Origin: CAITYL01 sp041651315 | GTDB taxonomy: Bacteria; Verrucomicrobiota; Lentisphaeria; Oligosphaerales; CAITYL01 | DNA length: 22,242 nt | NCBI GenBank assembly: GCA_041651315.1 | Contig: JBAZJM010000039.1 | Coordinates: forward strand, 1 to 22,242 | Reading direction: 5' to 3' | Shown here: positions 8,169 to 15,767 of the stretch, one piece after another | How the letters are laid out: each line of letters begins with the position of its first letter | Position numbering within the stretch: the stretch's first letter is position 1 | The notes under the pieces: model-generated | Told to the model about the DNA's origin: nothing | The model's input: only the letters and a program-made list of their open reading frames with translations | Database searches by the model: none | Translations under genes and position numbers: made by a program

Positions 8169-8187
8169 CACCACCATGCGTGGTGAT
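8169..8187. promoter_or_regulatory. Short palindrome upstream of the secreted Ig-like gene
   Basis: TCACCAC-CATGC-GTGGTGA is a perfect 7-bp inverted repeat with a five-base loop, about 95 bases before the 8282 start. It could be an operator or a hairpin in the leader. No promoter boxes could be placed with confidence. The rest of 8038-8281 holds nothing else I can support. Confidence 0.3.
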
Positions 8188-8260
8188 GCGTGTACGTGGG
8201 GGGGGCCGGGTACACGAATTGGGACATCACTGGGACGTGTGGCCGTTTGAACGTTCTTTC

Positions 8261-8278
8261 AAGGAGGAACGGGAGAGG
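8261..8278 (+). promoter_or_regulatory. Purine-rich ribosome binding region for the 8282 start
   Basis: AAGGAGG (8261-8267) and GGAGAGG (8272-8278) both precede the ATG at 8282. The first is a near-perfect Shine-Dalgarno match at a long spacing, the second a good match at a short one. Together they favour 8282 over the upstream in-frame ATGs at 8180 and 8186. Confidence 0.5.
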
Positions 8279-8281
8279 CAC

Positions 8282-9553
8282 ATGGGGATCGGAAGGGATG
8301 TGGCCGCGGTCGCGCGGCACGGTCACGTGACGGTGTCTGGTTGGGGAACGACAAGGACGTTTGTCCGGCGGATCAGAAAGCGGTTGGTGACGGGGAGCCT
8401 AGTGGGCCTCACGGCGGGCTTGGCTCCAGTCAGCGCTTCGACGCTCCACTACGAACCGCCCACGGCCGTGGTCGAGACGACCTCCTCCTGCAATTCCGGT
8501 TCCTCGGGAGGGATTTGCGAAGGGGATTGTCCGCCCCTTAATCCCCCTTCCTCTTACACCGCAACCGATTGGAGCTCAACTCCGGCGATTCAGAACAGCA
8601 CCACCATCAACGGCCCCATCAAAGTGCCGGTCGGCAGCGCCAATTCCTATGCCGTGGCCGGCACGGCCACGGACGCGGATACGGCGACATACCGAACCTA
8701 CAACAAGAGCTGGCACCGCACGATTGGCTGCGATCAAGCGTCGACAGAAGAACTCACGTTGACCTCGACCGGCACGGATGCGGATACGATGGTGTTGCCT
8801 TCCTGGGCTGCCCAACGTGGCACCTTTCCCAGCAATAACCGGGGGTACTCGATGGTGTACACGGCGCCGATCTCGTCGGGAACCGATGTGATCACCGTCA
8901 CCTTCAATGACCTTCCCAAAGATGTTTCTTCCGGCGACCACCTATCGGGTTCACGTGATGACAGTCCCGTGACGTCGAGTCTCTCACTGACGGTCTATGA
9001 ATTGGCGACCCTGACCTCGACCGATGCCGTCGCCTGCGTTAGTTCGAACGTCACCTTCAATGCCACCACTGATCCACTGGGGGGCGAAGCGCTCGTCACT
9101 TGGTCGGCCAGCGATGCGGTGAAGACCACGGGAACTGGTGGCTCCTTCACCACTTCCTGGACCAGCACCGGGCTCAAGACCGTCATCGCCGCCTGCGGCA
9201 ATGCCATTTCCAAGACCATCAAGGTCGTTCAGCCAGTCATCAAGGCGTGCCTGAAAGACACGCGAGTCGGCGGCGTCAGCAGTGGCTTGAACGAAAGCTC
9301 GTTGGTGTTCAAGCTCAACAACGTGGTCATCGACAAGGCCCGTTTGAAACTGGACTATACCCCCACGGATGGGATCATAACGACGGACTCGCCCCTGGTC
9401 CAGCTTGATGTCACCTTCACCCCGTCCTGCGGCGAGTACAACCTCACTGAAACCAATACGGTGACCGTGAACATCAACGACAATGTCAGCAATGCCATGG
9501 ATACATTGCAAGAGACGTTCCAAATCACCTCCACCTCCGGCGGCGGGAACTGA
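8282..9553 (+). CDS. Secreted protein with Ig-like beta domains, function unknown
   Basis: I do not recognise a named family. The 423-residue product has a basic stretch and hydrophobic core (RRIRKRLVTGSLVGLTAGLAP) ending near VSA, consistent with a signal peptide behind an unusually long N-region. The mature part is Ser/Thr/Asp-rich with many beta-prone segments. A segment at about 235-315 (TLTSTDAVACVSSNVTFNATT to TAACGN-like strands) resembles bacterial Ig-like or PKD domains, and a further beta domain ends with FQITSTSGGGN. Cysteines are spread along the chain (SSCNSGSSGGICEGDC near the start, later GC, AC, SC), compatible with disulfides outside the cytoplasm. Codon use is less GC-rich than in the RND operon. 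The frame is open back to 8180, but that extension is probably untranslated. Confidence 0.65.
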   Translation: MGIGRDVAAVARHGHVTVSGWGTTRTFVRRIRKRLVTGSLVGLTAGLAPVSASTLHYEPPTAVVETTSSCNSGSSGGICEGDCPPLNPPSSYTATDWSSTPAIQNSTTINGPIKVPVGSANSYAVAGTATDADTATYRTYNKSWHRTIGCDQASTEELTLTSTGTDADTMVLPSWAAQRGTFPSNNRGYSMVYTAPISSGTDVITVTFNDLPKDVSSGDHLSGSRDDSPVTSSLSLTVYELATLTSTDAVACVSSNVTFNATTDPLGGEALVTWSASDAVKTTGTGGSFTTSWTSTGLKTVIAACGNAISKTIKVVQPVIKACLKDTRVGGVSSGLNESSLVFKLNNVVIDKARLKLDYTPTDGIITTDSPLVQLDVTFTPSCGEYNLTETNTVTVNINDNVSNAMDTLQETFQITSTSGGGN

Positions 9554-9596
9554 CGTCGGGCCGGTGGCGCCAGATCACTCGTTTTCAGAATGATCG

Positions 9597-9666
9597 CTCA
9601 CGGAGGCACCAAGGCACGGAGGATGCGGGCCTCAAATGATTCTCCGTGACGCTGTGGTTCCGTGAG
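9597..9666. repeat. Imperfect inverted repeat of CACGGAGGCAC type
   Basis: Arms CTCACGGA (9597-9604) and TCCGTGAG (9659-9666) enclose inner arms CACGGAG (9615-9621) and CTCCGTG (9642-9648), giving a two-step hairpin. Such sequences are a common class of dispersed intergenic repeat. It lies after the Ig-like gene and could also act on its mRNA end, but no T tract follows. Confidence 0.55.
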
Positions 9667-9696
9667 ATGAAAATGATTATTTAACCATAACTAACC

Positions 9697-9701
9697 AAGG
9701 A
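9697..9701 (+). promoter_or_regulatory. Ribosome binding site of the HEAT-repeat gene
   Basis: AAGGA lies eight bases before the ATG at 9710, a normal spacing. It shows that the HEAT-repeat protein starts at 9710, at the upstream end of the interrupted frame. Confidence 0.6.
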
Positions 9702-9709
9702 TAAAACAG

Positions 9710-10186
9710 ATGAAAACATCCGTAACCATCCGTCAATCGGCCTGGTGCTGGGCAAGCCCATGGAAACTGGGCGCGGGCAGCTTGCTGGCCGCGCTGCTGG
9801 TGGCCGCCCCGGTCCAAGCGCAGGCCCAAGACGCGGCCACACCGGCCCCGGCTGCGGCCACGCCGGCCGTGCCCGCCCCCGCGCCCGCCAAGCCCGGAAC
9901 GGCGGCCAGGAAAGGCATGACGCGCGAGGAGATGATCCGGCTGAACCCGACAATCCATCCCTCGGCGTTCGCCCGCACCTACGACGAGCTGGGAGTGCCG
10001 GCCGCCATTGAGAAGGCGCGTAAGGGCGACGGGGAAGAGCTGTTTCGCCTCATCCAGAGCATCGGCAAACGTCCGTTTCTTTTGCCGCCCAAGAAGACCT
10101 TGCCGACCTTCCATGCCTACCTGAAAGACCCGAACCCGCTCGTGCAATTTCTCGGGGTGCGGGTGATCGCGGGGTTGAAAGATTAA
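9710..10186 (+). CDS. Exported HEAT-repeat protein, N-terminal part (ends at an in-frame TAA)
   Basis: The 158-residue product begins with a signal peptide (hydrophobic core GAGSLLAALLVAAP, cleavage likely near VQAQA, about residues 36-40). An Ala/Pro-rich linker (about 41-66) and the first helical repeats follow (ending DPNPLVQFLGVRVIAGLKD). The TAA at 10184-10186 falls in the middle of what looks like a HEAT repeat. The same frame stays open beyond it (SSVKPLQDYIMDAQ...) into the next entry. The simplest reading is one gene of about 526 residues broken by a nonsense codon or a sequencing error. Two genes, or stop-codon read-through, are less likely. The role is unknown; HEAT repeats usually bind other proteins. 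Confidence 0.6.
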   Translation: MKTSVTIRQSAWCWASPWKLGAGSLLAALLVAAPVQAQAQDAATPAPAAATPAVPAPAPAKPGTAARKGMTREEMIRLNPTIHPSAFARTYDELGVPAAIEKARKGDGEELFRLIQSIGKRPFLLPPKKTLPTFHAYLKDPNPLVQFLGVRVIAGLKD

Positions 10187-10205
10187 TCCAGCGTCAAGCC
10201 ATTGC

Positions 10206-10209
10206 AGGA
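10206..10209 (+). promoter_or_regulatory. Possible internal ribosome binding site after the TAA
   Basis: AGGA lies seven bases before the ATG at 10217, shortly after the in-frame TAA at 10184. It would allow the downstream HEAT segment to be translated separately, for example by reinitiation. Confidence 0.35.
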
Positions 10210-10216
10210 TTACATC

Positions 10217-11290
10217 ATGGATGCGCAGAAGCAAAAGCGTGATCCCAAAATCCTGCCGCGCATGGAAGGCGTCGCCTTGGAAATGGCGCAGTCAATGGCT
10301 CTGGCCGCGTTGGGTGAAATTGACACGAAAAGTTCCATAACCCAAAAAATCCTCATCGCGGCCCTGGCCCATGACCAGCCCATGGAATGGGGCGGGGGGA
10401 TTGCTCATGCCGCCCTGGCCAAGCGTGGTCGTGCAGGACTGCTGACCCTGATGGCGGAGTCGGAGCAACTCGACTGCAAGGCGCATGAAAATAGGCATCA
10501 GGTGGATTACATCAGCCATGCGGTCAGCAGCATCAAAGATCCCGCCTTGCTGCCGGATTTGTATGCCATTGGCATGAATCCCAAGTATTTCTTCCGGCTG
10601 CGCGGAGATGCCGTGATGAGCATCGGAACCATGGCAATCAAGAATTCCGAAGCGGAACAGATCATCATTGACATTGCCAAAAACAAGGATACCGACATTC
10701 GGGGGATGGCGATCAGGCAACTTGGCCGCATTGGCAGCCCCAATGCCCTGCAAGTGCTGAAAGAATTGCTAAATGACAAAAAACTTGATGACAAAACCAA
10801 GGAATCGGTTATGATCGCCTTGTTGAACTGTGACACGGATAATATGCTTAATGGTTACGTCCAACGCATTCTTTCTAGAGAAGTCCCGGACGAAAAGAAA
10901 GTTTTCATGTGCCAAATCATTCATGGAATGGACGATGCAAAATTGAAGCGCCATGTCGACAATTTGAAATATTTATTGAACACCACAGGCGCTGACGGAA
11001 CACCATTAAATAATGCGAGATTGATTATTTGGTGTAAGTTATACTATATTACAAAAAATGTATGCGATGTTGAGATTGAATATGAAAGCCAAAAAGAGTT
11101 AAAAAATCAAGTACAAATATCTTCTGTAGTGAGTAATATATATAGTAAATTTTTTTCTAATATAAGGACTCCTTCTTATAATCTTACTTCAGATGAAAAG
11201 CGTATTGCCAATATGCCAAACAATAAACAATATGAAGCAATAACAAGTGATGTAATTTTACATATAAAACAATGGAAAATTTCAAAATAA
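10217..11290 (+). CDS. HEAT-repeat protein, C-terminal part (same frame as 9710-10186)
   Basis: From the ATG at 10217 this gives 357 residues; a TTG at 10202 is an alternative start. The first ~210 residues are helical repeats of the HEAT or PBS-lyase type, for example DTDIRGMAIRQLGRIGSPNA and LQVLKELLNDKKLDDKTKESV. No signal peptide is present, so on its own the product would stay in the cytoplasm, whereas fused to the upstream frame it would be exported. That favours a single broken gene. From about 10770 the DNA turns strongly AT-rich: in 11101-11160 only 11 of 60 bases are G or C. The C-terminal ~130 residues are Lys/Asn/Ile-rich with no recognised motif. The following gene, at 11319, has the same composition. 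Confidence 0.6.
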   Translation: MDAQKQKRDPKILPRMEGVALEMAQSMALAALGEIDTKSSITQKILIAALAHDQPMEWGGGIAHAALAKRGRAGLLTLMAESEQLDCKAHENRHQVDYISHAVSSIKDPALLPDLYAIGMNPKYFFRLRGDAVMSIGTMAIKNSEAEQIIIDIAKNKDTDIRGMAIRQLGRIGSPNALQVLKELLNDKKLDDKTKESVMIALLNCDTDNMLNGYVQRILSREVPDEKKVFMCQIIHGMDDAKLKRHVDNLKYLLNTTGADGTPLNNARLIIWCKLYYITKNVCDVEIEYESQKELKNQVQISSVVSNIYSKFFSNIRTPSYNLTSDEKRIANMPNNKQYEAITSDVILHIKQWKISK

Positions 11291-11318
11291 CACTGTCATA
11301 TATAATAAGGAACAAAAA

Positions 11319-12569
11319 ATGAAAACATTATGCTTTGTATTGGCGCTTATGATATTATCTCCGGCGGTTTTTGCGTGGGGAAGTGTATTAACTGTGGATA
11401 CCCATAAAGACATTACGAAAGATGTTATAGATAATAAATTAACAAACGATATAACAGAAAATGAATACCCTGACATTATAAGATTCAAGGAGAAATTAAA
11501 AGACGGATCTGGCACGGAAAGTCATGTCATTCCTGGCGATGTCGACAAATGGGCACCACCCCCGGAATTGTGGTATACCTCCACCGCCGATGATTGTGCG
11601 TTAAAAAAGTACCAAAGCTGTGATTTTCTTGCGGCGTACTATGACCTTGGAAGAGAGTTACATCTAAGGCAGGATATTTTTGTGCCTGCACATGAGAAGG
11701 TGTGCTATCATAGTGTAGACGACATGGAACTCTTGGCACATCTATCTCATCATTATTCAAATACGACAACTCCTAAAACATTCAATCTTAACTTTCTTTA
11801 TCCTGATGAAAATGGAGAATTATATACTATGGCGTTCAATTTTTGGCTCAGCGACGCCGAAGATGATGATAATTTTGACGAATTGCCCAATGACCCCGTT
11901 GATGAAGCCCAACAGGACGGCCCCAATGCGTATAATATAATGTGCACATGGGGAACCTATGGTATGCCGCCTTACTATAAAGATCTTATGGGAACGTATG
12001 TGTTACTTGAGTTATTACCAGGGCTGAACAGCGGCAATGATTTTTATGAAGAAATGAGCAGCGGTAATCTCATTATTACGTATGAGGCACTACAAGGTGC
12101 ATATACTGACACTTTGAGTTTTTTAAAAGCACGCTCAGAAGGATTGCCTCCGATAATTCCAGATAATACTACTGATATCGTAAGCGTCATGCCATCATTA
12201 TTTGGTCCAAACTTAGCGACGCAAATTTCATTTTCGGTGATGGAAAACCGCAAGAAAACGGTACGTATGACCATTAAGGCGTCGGAATCGGCAATCAAGG
12301 ATAAAGATACCCCTCAAAATGTATGGGATGGTTCCGAAAACGCAACATTTGATTTAGATCCATGTGCCGATGCGGATCAATTGCCGTTTTGTAGCATAAT
12401 TAATATCGATTGGGATGGGAGTTTGAATGCCGGCTCCTTGTCCGACGGGCAGCATACAGTGACCATTCAAGTTGAGGACGCGAATAACCAATTATCTGAA
12501 ATTCGTTCTCGATCGGTGCGATATGACGCAACCAAGCCGACCGGGACGATCAAGGTGGACGGGATTTGA
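11319..12569 (+). CDS. Secreted zinc-dependent phospholipase C-like protein with C-terminal Ig-like region
   Basis: The 416-residue product has a signal peptide (1-19, ending PAVFA) that would leave Trp20 as the mature N-terminus. This is as in bacterial zinc phospholipases C, where Trp1 binds metal. Further candidate ligands follow in family order: His29 (THKDI), Asp52 (YPD), His69 (ESHVIPGD), and the signature LHLRQDIFVPAH with His115, Asp119 and His125 in the HxxxDxxxxxH spacing. His131 with Asp135 or Glu137 may complete the three-zinc site, but the spacing is shorter than in classical enzymes. Residues from about 285 form a beta-rich Ig-like region (SLSDGQHTVTIQVEDANN). The chain stops at PTGTIKVDGI, which looks like the first strand of another such domain, so it may be truncated. 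The gene is AT-rich, unlike its surroundings. Hydrolysis of phospholipids is inferred from the family only. Confidence 0.65.
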   Translation: MKTLCFVLALMILSPAVFAWGSVLTVDTHKDITKDVIDNKLTNDITENEYPDIIRFKEKLKDGSGTESHVIPGDVDKWAPPPELWYTSTADDCALKKYQSCDFLAAYYDLGRELHLRQDIFVPAHEKVCYHSVDDMELLAHLSHHYSNTTTPKTFNLNFLYPDENGELYTMAFNFWLSDAEDDDNFDELPNDPVDEAQQDGPNAYNIMCTWGTYGMPPYYKDLMGTYVLLELLPGLNSGNDFYEEMSSGNLIITYEALQGAYTDTLSFLKARSEGLPPIIPDNTTDIVSVMPSLFGPNLATQISFSVMENRKKTVRMTIKASESAIKDKDTPQNVWDGSENATFDLDPCADADQLPFCSIINIDWDGSLNAGSLSDGQHTVTIQVEDANNQLSEIRSRSVRYDATKPTGTIKVDGI

Positions 12570-12791
12570 ACAAGAGAGCCGAAACGAGGAAAGCAGAAAT
12601 CTGGAAATTAACATTATGGGTTCACGATTTCAGCTTTCTTGTAGCGGTCGTTCTCGCGCCTGGAACGGCGCTTCGTTCCCGGTTCTGATGGTTGGTCTTG
12701 TCTTCGCCCAATGGGCTAGAGTATCTCAGCAGACTTCGCGCCTCTGCGTGCGGTTGGGAGGGGTGACCGGGCTATTATAAGGGAAGAAGCC
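12570..12791. other. Gap after the phospholipase-like gene with decayed repeats
   Basis: No supportable gene lies here. Inverted arms at 12589-12601 and 12626-12638 match at 12 of 13 positions around a 24-base loop. CGGCGCTTCGTTCCCGGTTCTGA (about 12666-12688) resembles the segment at 259-280. CTCAGCAGACTTCGCGCCTCTGCG (12726-12749) resembles the one at about 15738-15754. These look like remnants of dispersed repeats, and composition returns to GC-rich within this gap. GGGAAG at 12781-12786 is the ribosome binding site of the next gene. Confidence 0.45.
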
Positions 12792-15536
12792 ATGGCGATG
12801 CCAGTAGGTTTCAGTTGGGGCACCGAGGTGTGGGCAGCCTGTTGGCGGCTGGGCGCGGGAGGTTTGGGAGCGGCGTGGTTGATGGGGTTTGGAGGCGGTC
12901 TGGCCGGGGCGGCTGGCGTGGCGCCGCCGGTGCCGGACCTGCTGCCGCCGGGGTATGCGTGGCCGGTCACGCCGCGGCCATGGGCGGGGAATGCCGCCTC
13001 TGGCGGCGGGTGCGTGGCCTGCGCAGCGGAGCGGTGCGACTGGCCGCTGACGGTGGCGGCCAAGGACAAGGTGTACCACGAGGTGGATTTTGACCGGGGC
13101 CCGGCCGCGCCGGCGCAGGGGCTGCTGCGCTTTGACGCGGGCATGGGCAAGCCGTGGACGCCGGACGGGGTCGCGGTGCTGTTGCCGGAGGGGATGGAGG
13201 GCGAGCCGAACGCGGTGGCGGCGATCGTTGGCCGACGATTGTTGCTGTTCCCCACGATGGAAGGCTGGCCGGCACTGCCGACGGAGGGAACGGAGCGGGC
13301 GTGCCGGAACGCGCCGGAGTGGGTGCTGCGGCGGCAGGAGGGGCGGCTGGTGCTGGAGCAGGCGCGGGTGCGGCGGCTGGTGTTCGAGACGGTGGATGGC
13401 GGGCGGAACTGGCGCCTGGTCCGGTTGGAGCATCCTGAAATGTCGTGGCGGACGGTGGCACTGGCGTATGACGGGGCGGGGCATGTGGTGTCGGCCACGC
13501 TACCGGGGAATCGGGTAGTGACGTTTGTATTCAATGGGGCGGGGTTGCCGGAACGGGTGGTGACGCCGTACGGGGAGGAGTGGTTGCTGGCCTATGACGG
13601 CAACGGCTACACCAGTCGGCTGCGGCTGTTCGCGGCGGGGGCGGCGCCACAGGCGGACGGGGGTGGTAGTCGCGGGCGCAAGGGCGGGGTGGGGGCGGCC
13701 CGGGCGCGCGAGCCGGCGCCGTTGCGTGAGTACCGGTACACGTATGATCCGGAGGGGCGGTTGACCCAGTTCCGTGAGATGGGGTCGGCGACGGGCACGG
13801 GCCGGTCGCGGCGGGAAACGGTGCTGCGGGAGTTCCAGGTGGAAACAGCCACGGGGCCGGACAAGGCGAATGGGACGGTCTGGACGTCGGTGGTGCGGGA
13901 CATTATGGGGCGGCGGTACCGCTTCCAGCGCCAAGTGCAGGAGAAGGACGGGGACTGGCGCTTTGAGCGCGGCGAGGGCACGGGAACACAGCCGTTGGCG
14001 GCGGCGAGGGTACTGGACCGGTCGGTGATGAAGCTGGTAGCCGGCACGCGCCGGTTGACGGAAAACCAGGACGGCAAGGGTACGGTACTGGCGCGTTATG
14101 AATACGACGACCATGGCCGGCCGACGGCGGTCATCATGAAGGACAACTCCCCCTTGCGCTATGAATATGATGCGGTGGGGCGGCAGGTGGCGTTCCTAGC
14201 GGGGGAGACAGTGTTGTGGCGGCAGACGCTGGACGGCGCGGGCCATGTCTTGGGGCGGGAGACGGGGATGGGGCGGGTATCGATGGAATACGACACGGCT
14301 GGCCGTCTGACCCGGCGGCAGATGGCGGGGAAATGGGATTGCCGGTATGAGTACGGCGCGGACGGTTTGCTGGCCGGGATGCGGGTGAATGACGCGGAGC
14401 ACCGGTTCCAGATTGACGCGGCCGGGCGGTTCATCGCCTACCGGGAGCCCGGCGGAGCGTGGACGTTGTGGCGATATGACGACTGCGGCCGGGTGGCGCG
14501 GATGCGAGAGGTGCCGGCGGCGGCGCCAGGGGGTGTCGGGCTAGATGCGGCGGCGGCCTGGGCGCTGCCTGTGGATACGAAAGATCAAAAGCCGGAGGTC
14601 AGGGCGGTGGAGACGCGATGCGAATATGACCGGGACGGGCGACTGATCCGCCAGTGGCATTCCACCGGCCGTGAGGAACGCTACCGCTACGATTGCTGGC
14701 GTTTGGTGGCGGTGACGGGGGCGGACGGGCATGAGCGGCGCCTGCGCTATGATGCCAACCACAAGCTCGTGGAGCAATTGGAGTTCAACCGGAACGGCCA
14801 GTTGACGGCGCGCTGGGGGTTAGACAGTGCGGGGCTCTGGACGCGTGGATCGGCCACGGCGCTGGCGGCGTCACCGCGTCCGGCTCCGAAAACGATGGTA
14901 GCGGCCGGGAAGGCCGATCCGAAACCGATGAAGGAAACCGCGAAATCCGGGGCGCTGAGTGTGGTTCAACCGGTTGCCCGTGCGGCGCCGGTCCGCGGCG
15001 ACGGAACGCAGACGGGAAAAGCCGATGCGCACGGTACAGGAAAGGCCGGCGTGGCGGCGTTGACGGTGACGGGAACCCAAGGGCGTGACGCCAAGCCGCG
15101 ACGCAATGCCAGGGGCGCCTTCCCGATGGCGTCATCCGGCGTTTCCAACGCTGGACGTCCGCCGCGGCACGTCTTGCCGGCGGCCGCCGGATCCGATGAG
15201 GTGGGCGGGGCGACGCGGACGGCGGTGGAGCTGGCGCTGGCCCCTGCGGGCGCGGAGTTGCCGGACGCGGAACTGAAGAACGGCCTGGTGCTGTTCGTGT
15301 CGAAAGGGTGTCCGAGCTGCAACTGGTTGAAATGGGAATGGTTGCCGGAGTTTTTGGCGGCACATCCCGGCATCCGCGTGTATGCGGCGGACATGGATGG
15401 CGAGGCGGGGTTCAAGCTGCTGCTCCGGCTGGAGAAGGCGGTGGGCGCGCCGCCGGAAGACGGCGGCCTGCCGGCGGTCTGGTGGCGGGGCCGCCTCCAT
15501 TACGGCACGGCGGCCATTGCGCAACTGAAACGGTAA
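12792..15536 (+). CDS. Exported RHS/YD-repeat protein with C-terminal thioredoxin-like domain
   Basis: This is a 914-residue protein. Residues ~17-41 form a hydrophobic export signal, and a cysteine-bearing segment (GGGCVACAAERCDW) follows. Residues ~225-690 carry many YD repeats of the RHS family (YTYDPEGRLTQF, YEYDDHGRPTAV, YEYDAVGRQVAF, MEYDTAGRLTRR, CEYDRDGRLIRQ). These build a beta-sheet shell in known RHS proteins. A low-complexity Ala/Gly/Lys linker (about 695-815) leads to a compact C-terminal domain with VLFVSKGCPSCNWLKW (redox-type Cys840 and Cys843) and GGLPAVWW (cis-proline candidate Pro894), a thioredoxin-like pattern. RHS proteins usually end in a variable toxin after a conserved cleavage core; I see neither the core nor a toxin. 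An extracytoplasmic thiol-disulfide role for the tip is an inference. An exported TPR-like protein gene follows. Confidence 0.75.
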   Translation: MAMPVGFSWGTEVWAACWRLGAGGLGAAWLMGFGGGLAGAAGVAPPVPDLLPPGYAWPVTPRPWAGNAASGGGCVACAAERCDWPLTVAAKDKVYHEVDFDRGPAAPAQGLLRFDAGMGKPWTPDGVAVLLPEGMEGEPNAVAAIVGRRLLLFPTMEGWPALPTEGTERACRNAPEWVLRRQEGRLVLEQARVRRLVFETVDGGRNWRLVRLEHPEMSWRTVALAYDGAGHVVSATLPGNRVVTFVFNGAGLPERVVTPYGEEWLLAYDGNGYTSRLRLFAAGAAPQADGGGSRGRKGGVGAARAREPAPLREYRYTYDPEGRLTQFREMGSATGTGRSRRETVLREFQVETATGPDKANGTVWTSVVRDIMGRRYRFQRQVQEKDGDWRFERGEGTGTQPLAAARVLDRSVMKLVAGTRRLTENQDGKGTVLARYEYDDHGRPTAVIMKDNSPLRYEYDAVGRQVAFLAGETVLWRQTLDGAGHVLGRETGMGRVSMEYDTAGRLTRRQMAGKWDCRYEYGADGLLAGMRVNDAEHRFQIDAAGRFIAYREPGGAWTLWRYDDCGRVARMREVPAAAPGGVGLDAAAAWALPVDTKDQKPEVRAVETRCEYDRDGRLIRQWHSTGREERYRYDCWRLVAVTGADGHERRLRYDANHKLVEQLEFNRNGQLTARWGLDSAGLWTRGSATALAASPRPAPKTMVAAGKADPKPMKETAKSGALSVVQPVARAAPVRGDGTQTGKADAHGTGKAGVAALTVTGTQGRDAKPRRNARGAFPMASSGVSNAGRPPRHVLPAAAGSDEVGGATRTAVELALAPAGAELPDAELKNGLVLFVSKGCPSCNWLKWEWLPEFLAAHPGIRVYAADMDGEAGFKLLLRLEKAVGAPPEDGGLPAVWWRGRLHYGTAAIAQLKR

Positions 15537-15567
15537 ACGTGAGGATGGTTACAATGAAGTAGGGAAT

Positions 15568-15614
15568 GGCGGGGAAGGAAAAACCTTTTGAGGAAAGGTT
15601 TTTCCTTCCCCGCC
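15568..15614 (+). terminator. Perfect 21-bp stem-loop after the RHS gene
   Basis: Arms 15568-15588 and 15594-15614 are perfectly complementary around a five-base loop (TGAGG). TCTTTTT follows at about 15620, a few bases beyond the stem, so it may serve as a bidirectional terminator. The offset T tract also allows a transposon- or repeat-derived hairpin instead. Confidence 0.55.
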
Positions 15615-15644
15615 GCCCCATCTTTTTCCAAACCTGTTTGTGTA

Positions 15645-15671
15645 CTATCAAATTGCCATGCAATTTGATAG
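15645..15671. promoter_or_regulatory. 27-bp palindrome CTATCAAATTGC-CAT-GCAATTTGATAG
   Basis: A perfect 12-bp inverted repeat with a three-base loop lies ~100 bases before the TPR gene. It is AT-rich and sits in the interval where a promoter for that gene would be expected, so an operator is one reading. A second hairpin near the mRNA end of the RHS gene is another. Confidence 0.45.
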
Positions 15672-15767
15672 ATGTAAAAGTAGGAATGTCGCGACGAGTT
15701 TATCTGGTTTCGGTTATGTACAAGGGATGGTGATGTTCCTCAGCGGCCTCTGCGGGAGAAAAATGCG

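Noticed and set aside
8180..8281. N-terminal extension of the Ig-like gene containing HELGH, a zinc-protease-like motif
   Set aside because: It lies upstream of the better-supported start at 8282 and ahead of the signal peptide. It is not followed by any protease domain, so the motif is likely chance.
12472..12780. 102-codon + strand frame overlapping the end of the phospholipase-like gene
   Set aside because: It is in a different frame, runs into decayed repeats, and neither continues the Ig-like domain nor resembles a protein family.
12792..15536. Reading the RHS protein as a classical polymorphic toxin
   Set aside because: No conserved RHS core cleavage motif, no toxin-like C-terminus and no small immunity gene directly downstream were seen.
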